Origin: Tubulanus polymorphus
Lineage: Eukaryota; Nemertea; Palaeonemertea; Tubulaniformes; Tubulanidae
DNA: 64,000 bases
Reading direction: 5' to 3'
Assembly (NCBI RefSeq): GCF_964204645.1
Contig: NC_134025.1
Span: forward strand, 15,966,001 to 16,030,000
Numbering within the stretch: position 1 is the stretch's first letter; every line of letters begins with the position of its first letter. Under the pieces are notes generated by a model, which saw only the letters and a list, made by a program, of their open reading frames with translations, was not told the DNA's origin and did not search any database. Of the stretch, positions 33,264 to 43,259 are shown in pieces. The position numbers and the translations under genes were made by a program.

Positions 33264-33750
33264 TGATAATTAGAAGAAGCCTAGATCTGAAAAACAAATA
33301 AAATGGTAAAGGGAACTACGTAGAAGATCTGCAGAATTAAAAAAAGCTAAGAAAAAGAAATTATCTGTTATAAATGAATCACCTGATATTAGTTCAAATC
33401 ATAATTTATCTAATTCTTCTAATACTGGAAGTAATAATGACTTATATATTACATTTGGATAAATCACAGTAATTATACTCTCAGGTGTAATATATAAATT
33501 CAAATTTAATAATAATGATGATGATGATATTATACCAGAAAATAAATCAAATGATAAAATCATTGAAAATAAATCAAGATTATTATTAATGGATTAAAAT
33601 AAGATGAAAAAAAAACAATATTTAAGAGATTTATATTAGAACCCAGAGAGCGAAGTATCATATTCAAATGTTTCGGAATTATGGGATAAGATTAAATCTG
33701 ATATTGAAAATATAAAATATAGTGAATTAAAATTATGGTTACTGTTAACA
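33257..33750 (+). pseudogene. Broken small genes following the 187-aa ORF
   Basis: A frame beginning MSDDN has early stops, then RRRSAELKKAKKKKLSVI and a hydrophobic LYITFG / ITVIILSGVIYKFKF span that looks like a transmembrane helix, followed by an Asp-run. Further on are KKKQYLRDLY and ELWDKIKSDIENIKYSELKLW. These could be one or two short membrane/structural proteins. The stops (TAG, TAA) could be mutations or decay. Function unknown. Confidence 0.4.
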
Positions 33751-34190
33751 ATTGACTGAACAATTGTGTTCAGGGATTTGTACTGGTATACGGTTTCTGT
33801 AATGTCTAGTTATTATGTCACGCTCGTAGAGCATAAAATTTAGTCTGCAATCCTAGCAGTATAAAGGTTCAACATATAGCATTTTCTGGGCAGTTCACAT
33901 ATATCCTTCGAGTGACTGGTTTGAAGGGAAACAAAATTGTAAGTTTGAATTGTGAATCTATGTAACTTTATAGCTGAGAAATTAATTGTCGAGATATATA
34001 ATTAGACTATTGGCTAAAATGTGTGTTTATATATTTTTGTTACAGCAAACGATTATGTTAAGAATAGAATAAATCCGTTTGAAAGTTTCCTGAAGAATTT
34101 GTTCGTTCGTGGTTTGGTGGTTTTTCTGGTGGACTGCAACATAGTTCGAATTTTGTGCCAGAATTATACGTCACTTAAAACCATCAGTAC

Positions 34191-34596
34191 CATGAGTATG
34201 GAATCGAAAAGTTCTGAGAAGCTGAAGAGCAGTCGTGGTAGCCTCGCTGGGTGGCTGACAAGAGCCGTGGACCAGGTAGAGAGTGTTTTAGGGATGCACT
34301 CACTTGCTCAAAGAAACGCACATTATAGATACGCAGCTTCACTAGAGGACAGCGACGTAATTACCGAAGCCCACGAATGGATGGATTCGTATTACAATAC
34401 CGCTACAAACGCGATTGACCGCCTCGAAACAGCGGTATTAGCACCAAAACCGTCACAAGAAATGCCGCAAGAAACGCAGCATCAACCGTCAACCGTGATA
34501 CCACCATCATCAGCGACACCGGAGTTCGCATTGAATCCTTCAAAAAAGCTCAGATACATTTTAATGAGGCCCCGTTTCCAAAATTCAGCTTTTTAG
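34191..34596 (+). pseudogene. Possible BEL/Pao-type gag N-terminal fragment
   Basis: Within a longer frame (34021-34596) the part starting MSMESKSSEKLKSSRGSL has SLAGWLTRAVDQVESVL, EAHEWMDSYYNTATNAIDRL and a Pro/Gln-rich tail. This pattern (basic start, helical block, 'EW...Y...A...I..L', then a proline linker) resembles the N-terminus of Pao/BEL polyproteins. No protease or RT follows and no LTR was found. The upstream part of the frame (34021-34190) lacks such features. A host coding exon is an alternative. Confidence 0.3.
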
Positions 34597-34599
34597 TGT

Positions 34600-35477
34600 T
34601 TCGAGAATGGATAATGCTTTAATGAATGATTTGTATGAATATATGCTCAGTTGCACAGTCAAAGTCCCTTTGCACTGGAAACCGTTAAATTCGCTCCATT
34701 TGTATAGTAATATGCTCAGCCTACGGCTGGCATAAAATCATAATTGAGTTTTGAAATGAACCGATCATAACAGGTTGACTGTATTGTGTACATGTATAGC
34801 TTAACACGAAAATGTATCATTGATTCATTGATACATACATGACTAGGTCACTGCGCCATGCCGTAAATAAATGTCTTTTATATATTAAAACGCGGGAAAT
34901 CATTAAATGCGTATCGTATGAACACAGAAAAGTATTGACATTGGAAACCTAACATTTTGTTATAATCAGTTACATGACTCTTGAGGAAATTGTATTATTC
35001 GTGGTGTCATCGCTATCATGACGTCACTAACTGACAAAATGAAATTATTCTCTGGCGTACTTACCTTTCTTATGCTGGAAGGTCTGTGTTTTAATGAAGG
35101 TCTGCTTTGCTTAATTTGACGGTTCATAGTAGTTGAATGCTTTGTTACAGCTTCCTGCACAAGTGTACGTTCAGATACGTTTTTCAATGCGCCCCCGCCT
35201 CCTCCTACAGCAATCACGTCAAGACATTTAGCTAGAAATACAGAAAGAGCGATGTTATAACCATTGTTTGATATTCTGATTGTATTCAGTATATTTATTG
35301 TGACATTGTTCAATACCGGTATATAATATTTAGCTATTGTGACATTGTTCGATATATAATATTTAGCTGGTGTGTACTAGGTTTTGTCACAATTGTGTAC
35401 TCTTTGTTGTGGCATATAAGCTCCGCATGTACCGTTTTTGGGTTACTGCTGTGCTTTGCAGACTGCTCGTATTATGG
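34600..35477. other. Intergenic, nothing recognised
   Basis: No gene or repeat identified beyond a short direct repeat, TTGTGACATTGTTC, at about 35298 and 35338. Confidence 0.4.
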
Positions 35478-35621
35478 GTAATTCCCCCTTGTCCTGATAT
35501 TCCTACTACGCAGTTTAAAGGCACCTTACATAAGAGGCGTGAAACAATCATCCCGATTGACCGAATCAATGTGCACTTCGAGATAGCCGGGTTCAACATC
35601 ATCGACTACAGAGAGACATGA
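35478..35621 (+). pseudogene. Relic resembling the SGNH-like third ORF
   Basis: A short stretch reads VIPPCPDIPTTQ, then IDRINVHFEIAGFNIIDY. The third ORF of G1 has VPPCW and INRVNVFALRAGF at the same spacing, and G3 has TDRINVHSVKAGFIQID. The shared D/N-R-I/V-N-V-H...AGF block makes common ancestry likely although only about 45 residues are left and the catalytic motifs are absent. It lies on the plus strand with no other retroelement part next to it. Confidence 0.4.
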
Positions 35622-35840
35622 CCCTCAAACCATTGTCTCCGAAAAGGTCATTTGAATACTTGGCCTTTTAACACATTTTGCCCAATCCTAGTTTTGTGTG
35701 CTAGAATGTGTCTGCATTTTCCTTACTTTTTTAGCGCAACTTCACTGATTTAGTACTTATCGATCCAGTTAAAACCATATTGAAAACCCAACCGGCAAAT
35801 GGAAAGTGATATTGTCCTCTATATCTGAGCCTTGAATAAA

Positions 35841-35995
35841 CCCAGTGGGCAAACAACCAATTATTGACGTCGATCCTGCGTTGAAGACTCGACGTCAAAA
35901 TACTAACGCCGACTTACGTCGATGGTTTTGCTAGTTGTAAGTTGACGTCGCTCTACTAGCTGATTTCAACGTTATATCAATGTGGGCTTAAAACA
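35841..35995. repeat. End of a CCCAGTGGGC element, left part
   Basis: Begins CCCAGTGGGC and continues with several GACGTCGA / GACGTC motifs (35867-35955). A reverse-complementary GCCCACTGGG occurs at 42257-42266 preceded by AACGTTGATTTAAC motifs. Such CAGTGGGC ends with ACGTTG repeats are typical of small DNA-transposon derivatives. G2 sits between the two ends. Confidence 0.45.
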
Positions 35996-36390
35996 GTGTT
36001 CTTTAAAAACTCCCTGATCATTATTGACGATATTTTTTTCTTCATTTTGAAAACCCATGTGCTCAAATGGTCCTTAATTAATACCAATCACTGTGATACT
36101 CCTCGGCATACTTTTTGATTGGAAGACTTTCGGGACAGACATCAATGTGACATATCCTCCTCTTTATCGATGTAATAACCATCTAATATATATTGGAAAA
36201 TACAATGGTAATGCTAACGTTGCATTAAAAATGTGTCATTAACAACCTAAATCGAACTTCGAATTGCGGGATTCGAATACCATCCACCAAAGTTAATCGT
36301 TCGACATAACGTCGCGACCATTTTTATTCATTCGAGTCGAGGAAGAAGGCAGTTGCGGTGAACTTTTGGAGAATTTTCAGGTATATAAGT

Positions 36391-36544
36391 TGTTGATGTG
36401 TTAGTATTATCGGTTTATATCAGTAAATAGTGCAAATAATATAGAGGGCGCTGTGTGTGTGGCGAGTAATAAAATGGCTGATCCTGAAATTCTGTGTGTG
36501 TTTAGTCTATCTTGATTTTCTATCAACTCGGAACGTTATCAACA
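36391..36544 (+). repeat. G2 5' LTR
   Basis: 154 bp, same in every base as 40821-40974. Very short for a gypsy LTR. An AATAAA at about 36467-36472 could serve as the polyadenylation signal. Confidence 0.95.
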
Positions 36545-36560
36545 TGGTGGCAGCGGTGGG
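36545..36560 (+). other. G2 primer-binding site, tRNA-Leu(AAG) type
   Basis: TGGTGGCAGCGGTGGG follows the LTR without gap. It complements the last 16 nt (with CCA) of metazoan tRNA-Leu(AAG) as I recall it. G1 and G3 use the same primer type. Confidence 0.8.
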
Positions 36561-36660
36561 ATTGACGACATTTTCGTTCTAAATTCTGTGAGAGACTGTT
36601 ATATCGTCATTCGTCGCGTGAGTACTTGATAGAAACGATTTCTTTGCAAAAGAAGAAAAG

Positions 36661-39600
36661 ATGGCCGACGGCGGTGATTCGTCATTATTACCTTGTCCGG
36701 TAACCCCTGGTGTGTTTCGTCCTCCGCCGCAGTTGAACGTTACTGAAGGCAATATTGCTGAGAATTTCCGAAAGTGGAAGCGGCAAATAGAGATTTACCT
36801 AAGCATTGCAGTGGCACCTCACACTTCTGATAAAACGAAAGTCGCTATCATTCTACACAGCGCTGGGCCAAAGGTCATTGAAATCTATGACCAAATCCAG
36901 TGGGCCCAGAGTGGTGATAGCAAGAACCCTGACAGGTTACTTGAAAAGTTGGAAGCGTACTGCAACCCTCGACAGAGCGAGGTGATTGAAACGTATAGAT
37001 TCTGGAAGACACAGTTAATCGAACCGTTTGACGCATTTCTGACTGAAATCCGTAAAAGAGCAGAAGCTTGTAATTTTGAAGCATCCAAAGATGGAATGCT
37101 ACGAGACAAAATTGTTTTCTCAGTCGCTGGAAAGCTCCAAGCACTTCTCTTACGTGAAGATGACTTAACTCTTGCAAAGACTATACGATTGTGCCGTGCA
37201 TTTGAACAATCGAACCAACAGGCGGATGAACTCCGTGAAAAGTCGAAAGAAGTTCAGCAGGTTACGAGAACGAAACCGCGAAAGAGTTTTAAAAAGAGCA
37301 ATTTCAATCAATGGCAGACAAAACCGGCACCAGACGTAAGATCTACGAAAAAGGAATGCAAGTTCTGCGGATTTCATCACGAATTTGGCCGTGGAAAGTG
37401 TCCGGCATGGCAGAAAACATGTAATAACTGTCACGAGAAAAATCACTTCAAATCGAAATGTACGAAACCTAAGGTCGTGAAAGCTGTTGAAACCGAGAAA
37501 CACTCTGATTCTGAGAGTGATGCAGACACTGATTGGTTATGCGCCGTCAACCGGAAACAGCCACCGTCAAATCTGCTCAGTGCGAAAATGATCGTCAATG
37601 AATGTGAAGTTCAATTTCAACTTGATAGCGGTGCAAATGTTAACACAATATGTAAGCGTTACGTGAAAAGAGAACAGCTGATACACTCGTCTTCTCGTAC
37701 TGATCTAGTAATGTGGAATGGTTCCACGATGACTCCGCTTGGCGAAACGAAATTGAAGGTACTAAATCCGCGCACTAATGAGACCAACTGTATTCAGTTC
37801 ATTGTTGTTGAGAATAAGTTCTCGTGTCTACTGGGTCTTAACGCACTGCGTGATATGAAACTTATAACTGTTCACAACGATCGATTTATAGCCAAGGTAA
37901 TCGCAAAATCTGCATTAGGCGATCTCGGTGAAGTGACATTGACCGTTAATCCGACTGTGCAACCACAGGTCCTTCCATGTCGTAATTTACCGATTGCGGT
38001 TAAAGATGATGTCAAACGCGAATTAGACACTCTTGTCAAACGTGGTATATTGATTCCAGTCATTGAACCAACTCCGTGGGTATCTCAAATGGCAGTCGTG
38101 AAAAAAAAATCCGGAAGAATCAGAATCTGCATCGACCCGCAACCACTGAATGAAGCACTCATGCGCGAGCATCGAAAACTTGTAACTATCGAAGATGTAT
38201 TGCCGATGCTGAGTAATGCGAAAGTCTTCAGCAAACTCGACGTAAAAGAGGCGTACTGGCATGTCAGATTGGATGAGAATAGTTCGAAGCTGACGACTAT
38301 GATCACTCCTTTCGGAAGATTTCGGTGGACCCGTTTACCGTTTGGTCTCAAAGTCAGTAGTGAGATATTCAGCAGAATGTTAAATATGGCATTAGAGGGT
38401 CTTGATGGAACATTCGCAATAGCCGATGATATCATTGTGGCCGGATGCGGGGACACAAAAGACGCAGCTGATCGTGATCATGATCAGAAGCTCTCGAAGT
38501 TGTATAAACGTTGTGATGAGCGCAATATCGTACTGAATGACCAGGAATCTGGGAAGAAAGACATTAGGAAGCCGGGGATTCAGTTTCATGGTCATGTTTT
38601 CTCGGCAGCAGGAGTCAAGGCTGATCATTCTAAGATTGACGCAATCGTAAATATGCCTCGTCCGACAGATATTCATGCCGTGAAACGACTGTGCGGTATG
38701 ATCCAGTATTTGGCTAAGTTCTTGCCAAATTTATCGACTGATCTCGAGCCGATACGCACACTTACGCGCAAAGATGAACCATTTAGATGGTCCGATGACT
38801 GCGAGAAAGCGCTCCGCTTAGTAAAACAGAAGTTATCGTCGACTCCTGTATTGGTTTACTACGATTCAAAAAAAGAACTCGTATTGCAGGCCGACAGTTC
38901 GCGTACTGGTATCGGAGCTGTACTGCTTCAAGATGGCCGACCCATCGAATATGCGTCACGTACACTGACCAGTTCAGAACGGAACTGGGCACAAATTGAG
39001 TTGGAGCTGAACGCCGTAGTTTTTGGTCTTGAACGTTTCGACCAATACACTTATGGTCGCGAGGTAATCGTACAAAACGACCATAAACCGCTTGCGTCGA
39101 TATTAAAGAAACCTCTGAGCCAGGTTCCGAAGAGGCTCCAGACATTACTGATGCGTATACATAGATACGACATCACGTTTGTTTTCTGTGAAGGAAAATC
39201 GCTTGTGCTCGCAGATACGCTTAGTCGGGCACATCTCGATAAAATCGATGATCGACCGCGAGTGATGAACGTTTCTTACTTTCCGTCAATACCTGACGCT
39301 CGAATAACTGAAGTGGCAGCCGCCACTGAACGTGATGAAACGTTACAGAAACTAAAATCGTTTATAGCTAATGGCTGGCCCGCTATGAAAACCGATGTAT
39401 CGTGTGATATTCGACCGTACTACGACATGCGTGATGTGCTAAGCTATGATAGCACTACAGGAATTCTGGTAAAAGGGGAAGCGATGGTCATTCCCAAGTC
39501 GTTGCGTCAAAATATGAAAACCAGATTACATGCCGCCCATCTTGGATATGATAGTATGATTCGTCGAGCGCGACATATCATATTCTGGCCCGGCATGTCG

Positions 39601-40035
39601 AGCGAAATCAAACAGATGGCCGACTCTTGCGAGCCATGCCAGGATTTGAAACCGAGAAATCAGAGAGAAACGTTACGCTCTCATCCAGATGGTAACGAAC
39701 CATTTGAAAAGATTGCGTGCGATTTGTTTGAAATCAGCGGAACCAACTACTTAGTTACGGTGGATTATTTCTCGAGTTGGATTGAAGTCGAGCGTATGAC
39801 TTCAACTGTCTCCACCAAATGCATTGCAGTGCTCAAAAAGCAGTTTGCGTGTTATGGGATTCCGAAACAAATTGTGACCGATCCGGGTCCTCAGTTCGTC
39901 AGCGAAGAGTTCAAGGTATTCTTGGATAAGTGGGGAATAAACCACATCGAGGCATCTCCGTTCCACCACAGTGCCAATGGAAAAGCGGAATCTGCAGTAA
40001 AAATCGTGAAACACCTGATCATTAAATCAATGTGA
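36661..40035 (+). CDS. gag-pol: G2 gag-pol polyprotein (to premature TGA)
   Basis: This 1124-aa frame has, in order: Gag (NFRKWKRQIEIYL region); two Zn modules CKFCGFHHEFGRGKC and CNNCHEKNHFKSKC; protease LDSGANVNTI (Asp322); RT with FSKLDVKEAYWHVRL and the catalytic box AIADDIIV (Asp589/590); RNase H with LQADSSRTGIGAV and QNDHKPL; and integrase with a zinc finger ending CEPCQ. The integrase DDE core is Asp1021 (ACDLFE), Asp1074 (VTDPGPQF) and Glu1110 (NGKAES), exactly DD35E. All catalytic residues are present. The Met at 36661 is 117 nt after the LTR. The frame stops at TGA 40033-40035 (after IIKSM) and continues open beyond it to 40614; a CGA-to-TGA transition is a likely cause. Confidence 0.92.
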   Translation: MADGGDSSLLPCPVTPGVFRPPPQLNVTEGNIAENFRKWKRQIEIYLSIAVAPHTSDKTKVAIILHSAGPKVIEIYDQIQWAQSGDSKNPDRLLEKLEAYCNPRQSEVIETYRFWKTQLIEPFDAFLTEIRKRAEACNFEASKDGMLRDKIVFSVAGKLQALLLREDDLTLAKTIRLCRAFEQSNQQADELREKSKEVQQVTRTKPRKSFKKSNFNQWQTKPAPDVRSTKKECKFCGFHHEFGRGKCPAWQKTCNNCHEKNHFKSKCTKPKVVKAVETEKHSDSESDADTDWLCAVNRKQPPSNLLSAKMIVNECEVQFQLDSGANVNTICKRYVKREQLIHSSSRTDLVMWNGSTMTPLGETKLKVLNPRTNETNCIQFIVVENKFSCLLGLNALRDMKLITVHNDRFIAKVIAKSALGDLGEVTLTVNPTVQPQVLPCRNLPIAVKDDVKRELDTLVKRGILIPVIEPTPWVSQMAVVKKKSGRIRICIDPQPLNEALMREHRKLVTIEDVLPMLSNAKVFSKLDVKEAYWHVRLDENSSKLTTMITPFGRFRWTRLPFGLKVSSEIFSRMLNMALEGLDGTFAIADDIIVAGCGDTKDAADRDHDQKLSKLYKRCDERNIVLNDQESGKKDIRKPGIQFHGHVFSAAGVKADHSKIDAIVNMPRPTDIHAVKRLCGMIQYLAKFLPNLSTDLEPIRTLTRKDEPFRWSDDCEKALRLVKQKLSSTPVLVYYDSKKELVLQADSSRTGIGAVLLQDGRPIEYASRTLTSSERNWAQIELELNAVVFGLERFDQYTYGREVIVQNDHKPLASILKKPLSQVPKRLQTLLMRIHRYDITFVFCEGKSLVLADTLSRAHLDKIDDRPRVMNVSYFPSIPDARITEVAAATERDETLQKLKSFIANGWPAMKTDVSCDIRPYYDMRDVLSYDSTTGILVKGEAMVIPKSLRQNMKTRLHAAHLGYDSMIRRARHIIFWPGMSSEIKQMADSCEPCQDLKPRNQRETLRSHPDGNEPFEKIACDLFEISGTNYLVTVDYFSSWIEVERMTSTVSTKCIAVLKKQFACYGIPKQIVTDPGPQFVSEEFKVFLDKWGINHIEASPFHHSANGKAESAVKIVKHLIIKSM

Positions 40036-40614
40036 AGTGGTACTGACCTAATGCAGGCGTTACTCGAGCTTCGCAATACGCCGCGCCAAGATACAGGTGT
40101 AAGTCCGACTGAATTAATGTTTGGGCGGAAAACACACTCATTTATCCCGATGCAGAAACACGTAAATCGCCCGTCAGACGTTACCGAAAAACGTCTGAGA
40201 CGTAAGGAAACCGTTGAGCGTTGCATAAACCAAAAATCACGAGATTTGCGAAAAATCGCAGCCGGTGAACGTGTATATTTCGAACACCGCGAGAAGCGTC
40301 CTTGGATAAAAGGCGAGATTGTGGATATTTTGGGTGACCGCACCTATCGTATTCGTGGAGATAACGGGGGCACATACCGTCGAAACCGCATTCATCTGAG
40401 ACCGACGCAGATCGAAACCCAGATGGGTGATCAACCCGAAAGTGTGCCTCATGTACCTAATTCGCAGGTGGTTACTGAAGCGTCCGTTTCCGTTCAACCT
40501 CAATCGTTTGCAGAAAATCCAATTGCAAATGCGGATGAATCGCCGATTCGTGTAGAACGTCCTCGGAGAACAACGAGACCACCAACCTATTTAAAGGACT
40601 ATGTACGAAATTAG
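40036..40614 (+). CDS. G2 integrase C-terminal region, in frame after TGA
   Basis: Same frame as the gag-pol ORF, starting immediately after the TGA. It reads LLELRNTPRQDTGVSPTELM, then FGRKTHSFIP, a GERVYFEHR / WIKGEIVDILGDRTYRIR module (the SH3-like integrase C-terminal domain) and a Pro/Arg tail ending TRPPTYLKDY. These normally belong to the integrase, so the TGA cuts the protein just after the catalytic core. Only this codon separates the copy from an uninterrupted frame. Read-through is possible but unproven. Confidence 0.85.
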   Translation, partial: SGTDLMQALLELRNTPRQDTGVSPTELMFGRKTHSFIPMQKHVNRPSDVTEKRLRRKETVERCINQKSRDLRKIAAGERVYFEHREKRPWIKGEIVDILGDRTYRIRGDNGGTYRRNRIHLRPTQIETQMGDQPESVPHVPNSQVVTEASVSVQPQSFAENPIANADESPIRVERPRRTTRPPTYLKDYVRN

Positions 40615-40806
40615 TGACTTTAATATGCATGCTATAATTACAATAACTTGCTACTACTAGTTGAGTAAGGAAAAGTTTAGTTCAAACCTGTAATTTCATA
40701 ATAGCATCTTACGTTAATTTTTGATGGTAAAATCAATGCACTTATAGTGACTCAATAGCTTGATTTAGAATTAGAGTTTTAGTGTAGGATTCATACAATT
40801 TTTTTT

Positions 40807-40820
40807 ACAAAAAGGAAGGA
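40807..40820 (+). other. G2 polypurine tract
   Basis: ACAAAAAGGAAGGA directly precedes the 3' LTR; the last 12 bases are all purines. Confidence 0.8.
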
Positions 40821-40974
40821 TGTTGATGTGTTAGTATTATCGGTTTATATCAGTAAATAGTGCAAATAATATAGAGGGCGCTGTGTGTGTGGCGAGTAAT
40901 AAAATGGCTGATCCTGAAATTCTGTGTGTGTTTAGTCTATCTTGATTTTCTATCAACTCGGAACGTTATCAACA
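40821..40974 (+). repeat. G2 3' LTR
   Basis: Identical to the 5' LTR, followed by TAAGT (target-site duplication). Confidence 0.95.
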
Positions 40975-40979
40975 TAAGT

Positions 40980-42266
40980 AGTTTTGAATAAAGCTAAACC
41001 ATCATATTTCATTAGCTATGAATAGAAATAGGCCTTATAAAGCCCAGACCTGCTAACCCTTAGGGTTTCACCGTATATTTGTTACACAGCCGGGTGGGCA
41101 TGTTTACGTCAACGGCCGACGTCATAAGTGTACGGTTTACCATGTGGTCAATCCACAAATCAAATGTAGAGACAGATGAAACTTTATGAACTAAATGGGT
41201 TACCACATTCATTTGAGGGTAATGAGTACGTAAATGCAGAAACAATTAAGACGAGATTAATTTGTTTCTGCATTGTCTTTGTTTTAGAATTGTTCCAGTA
41301 CAGGCCTGTTGTTTTTTCAGGGCGATGTCAAATTCACTGATGTTGATGTTATACATGAAATGGAAAGAAGACATTTTCTTTTGAGGAGACCTGTCCCTGT
41401 GAATTTAACATTGGTAATTTTTAACAATATTGCCTACTTGGGAGAATATTACCAAGTACCTTTATAGTGTCTGATACTGGTCATGCTAGGAGTTTATTGT
41501 GAATACCACTTCCAGGACTGGTTGAAGGGAGCAAAAGCTTTGATTCATTGTTATAAAACCTACAATGAAAAATTGATTACTGACTAGTTAAATTTCAAAC
41601 TTGCTAAGTTATGAAAATATTTCTGGCTCATTCATTGCATCAATATTTTTATGGTTAAAGATGCCGTTCGCAAATCATACAACTTACTTAAGTTATTCTG
41701 AACCAGCTGAAATATGATGCCGAGAGAAGGATTCACTAAACTCTCAAGAGAAAACTAACACCATGATGGATCTCAGAAGAAACTGACTATGTATAATTCT
41801 CGATTTCTTAAATCGATAAGTAGATTACTACAATTTGTAGTTAGGTTTTGCATCTTAATCATGTTTTGTTAGTTTAAATTTTATTTTTGGAGCTTATTAT
41901 GTTACATGCAAACCATTTGGTAATAAATGCAATTATTTCTATATACATTTCAAGTATATGTGATTGTTTGTGGATTTATTGGTATCAGATTAACATTTCG
42001 GTTGGTATTGAGTCATATTCAGATTGAATATTATCTGCAAACAGGTTGGATGGAGGTCTATACGCATACGTTGTTATTCCACGTTGATACAACGTCGGAC
42101 TATCAGGTTATAATTTGGTTGAAATCTAGTTGGATATCGGTTATTTAATGAAATTGATTTCTCGTCGGACTATGAACGTTGATTCACTTTTCAAAAATCA
42201 ACCTACAGCCGACGTTAAATCACAACGTCGTTTCAACGTTGATTTAACATTGATGCGCCCACTGGG
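40980..42266. other. Intergenic; right end of CCCAGTGGGC element
   Basis: No coding similarity to about 41.9 kb. From about 42080 to 42266 there are repeated ACGTTGAT / ACGTCGG motifs and the terminal GCCCACTGGG. If paired with 35841 this would be a non-autonomous DNA transposon of about 1.8 kb before G2 inserted in it. Confidence 0.4.
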
Positions 42267-42328
42267 AAGAATGGAAACATAGAAACCGAAACGGTAAAAC
42301 GTTTCTTTGACATGGTTTGGGTGAATTA

Positions 42329-42352
42329 GATATATATATATATATATATAAT
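42329..42352. repeat. AT dinucleotide microsatellite
   Basis: TA repeated about 11 times. Confidence 0.9.
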
Positions 42353-42507
42353 TTATTTTTCATCATTATGTCATGCAAGATACAATATAGGAATTGAACA
42401 TAGTTTTTACAGACATAAGATGAGGGACACAGTGCGAGCCTAGGGCTGTACTTATAATTACTAAGGCACTGTGCCCATGTGCATTATGTGCAAGGTGCAA
42501 TACAAAT

Positions 42508-42552
42508 AGATATATATGTTACTTTATAATATATGAAGTAACATATATATCT
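42508..42552. repeat. 45-bp perfect-arm hairpin
   Basis: Arms AGATATATATGTTACTT and AAGTAACATATATATCT (17 bp, no mismatch) around an 11-nt AT-rich spacer. No gene to terminate nearby; could be a MITE end or cruciform. Confidence 0.7.
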
Positions 42553-43019
42553 ATAGGATGTTGACTCAATTGTAGTATTAATGTCATTTGAGTGTAGAAA
42601 TTGATGGCAGCAATGTAAATGAGCGACCGCTCTATGGGCTGTTGGTTTTAGTTTTCCCTAACTTATAAAGTGAAAATTTGCGAAGATCTGATAAGGATAC
42701 GGCATTCACAGGGATTTCAATTCATGGGGGCAGTGCATTATGCACGTAGGGGAGGGGGTTTTAGAAATCCGAACAAAAGCAAACATGGGAGGGAAGGGAT
42801 GAAGGGGGTGAATGTTTGCAGTACATACTTCGTGCAAGAAATACAATGTGATCTTTATAAATATCCCCTATATTAGTTTATAGTTCCTGGGAATTCCCCA
42901 CTTTCGGACTTTCACTTCGTCAATGCGTACATCGTCTTCGGAGCTCTGTACAGGGGCAGGTGGGGTTAGAAATACCCGGAAATCAAGCAACTTAATGCAT
43001 GTCGATTGATATGATTTAC

Positions 43020-43152
43020 CTGGAAACCAGCCACATCTTCCATTTCCACATATTCCTCTCCAAAAATTGCCATTTTTCTCCAAAACCTCAACCTTGTCTC
43101 CATAATGAAGGTCGATTTCACCATAAGATTTCATTCTATATGGTATCGTCAC
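43020..43152 (-). CDS. Host exon encoding an SH3 domain (Shank-like)
   Basis: Minus-strand exon with splice sites: acceptor ...CTGTCGATAAG before GTGACG, donor TTTCCAG/GTAAAT. It encodes a nearly whole SH3 domain: VTIPYRMKSYGEIDLHYGDK, VEVLEKNGNFWRGI, then GRCGWFP. It shows the GEI.L..GD.V.VL, FW.G and GWFP signatures. SH3 domains bind proline-rich ligands in signalling and scaffold proteins. The GEI-L pattern and the LY-K lead-in resemble Shank scaffold proteins most, but other SH3 proteins cannot be excluded. Enters in phase 0, ends in phase 1. No downstream exon in phase was found before 42.87 kb. Reading through the donor gives an open frame to 42868, less likely. Confidence 0.75.
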
Positions 43153-43259
43153 CTTATCGACAGACAGACAGACAATCATGTAGGTAAGAGAATGACTTAC
43201 TCAAATAAAGAGATTTTCTTCGTATTTTGTACATATCTTTAAATTTCAGAATCATTTAC

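Larger units (their letters stand above)
23430..33750 (+). mobile_element. AT-rich decayed virus/plasmid-like element with protein-primed PolB
   Basis: Genes all read plus, use A/T-rich codons unlike the other coding sequences here, and are closely packed. They include a protein-primed family B polymerase, an HNH-like gene and unknown ORFs. This suits a Maverick/Polinton, adintovirus or related element, but no integrase, ATPase, protease or capsid gene and no terminal repeats are seen, so the exact class is open. Three later insertions (24309-25558, 26221-27435, 28843-30108) interrupt the polymerase, and 31.1-32.5 kb is also of different composition. Multiple in-frame stops show decay. The right boundary is set where AT-rich coding sequence ends. 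Confidence 0.6.
36391..40974 (+). mobile_element. Ty3/gypsy LTR retrotransposon G2 (young)
   Basis: A 4.58-kb element with identical 154-bp LTRs (TGTTGATG...TATCAACA) and a 5-bp duplication TAAGT on both sides (36386-36390, 40975-40979). It contains one Gag-Pol frame 36661-40614 interrupted only by TGA at 40033-40035. Identical LTRs mean a very recent insertion. Gag with the CxFCxxxH...C / CNNC pair and an RT box with ADD resemble the Mag/K02A2.6-type lineage. It has no env or third ORF. Confidence 0.95.

Noticed and set aside
42868-42942. Possible third host exon after the SH3 exon (acceptor CCCCTGTACAG)
   Set aside because: Joining it in the phase set by the SH3 donor gives a stop after about eight codons.
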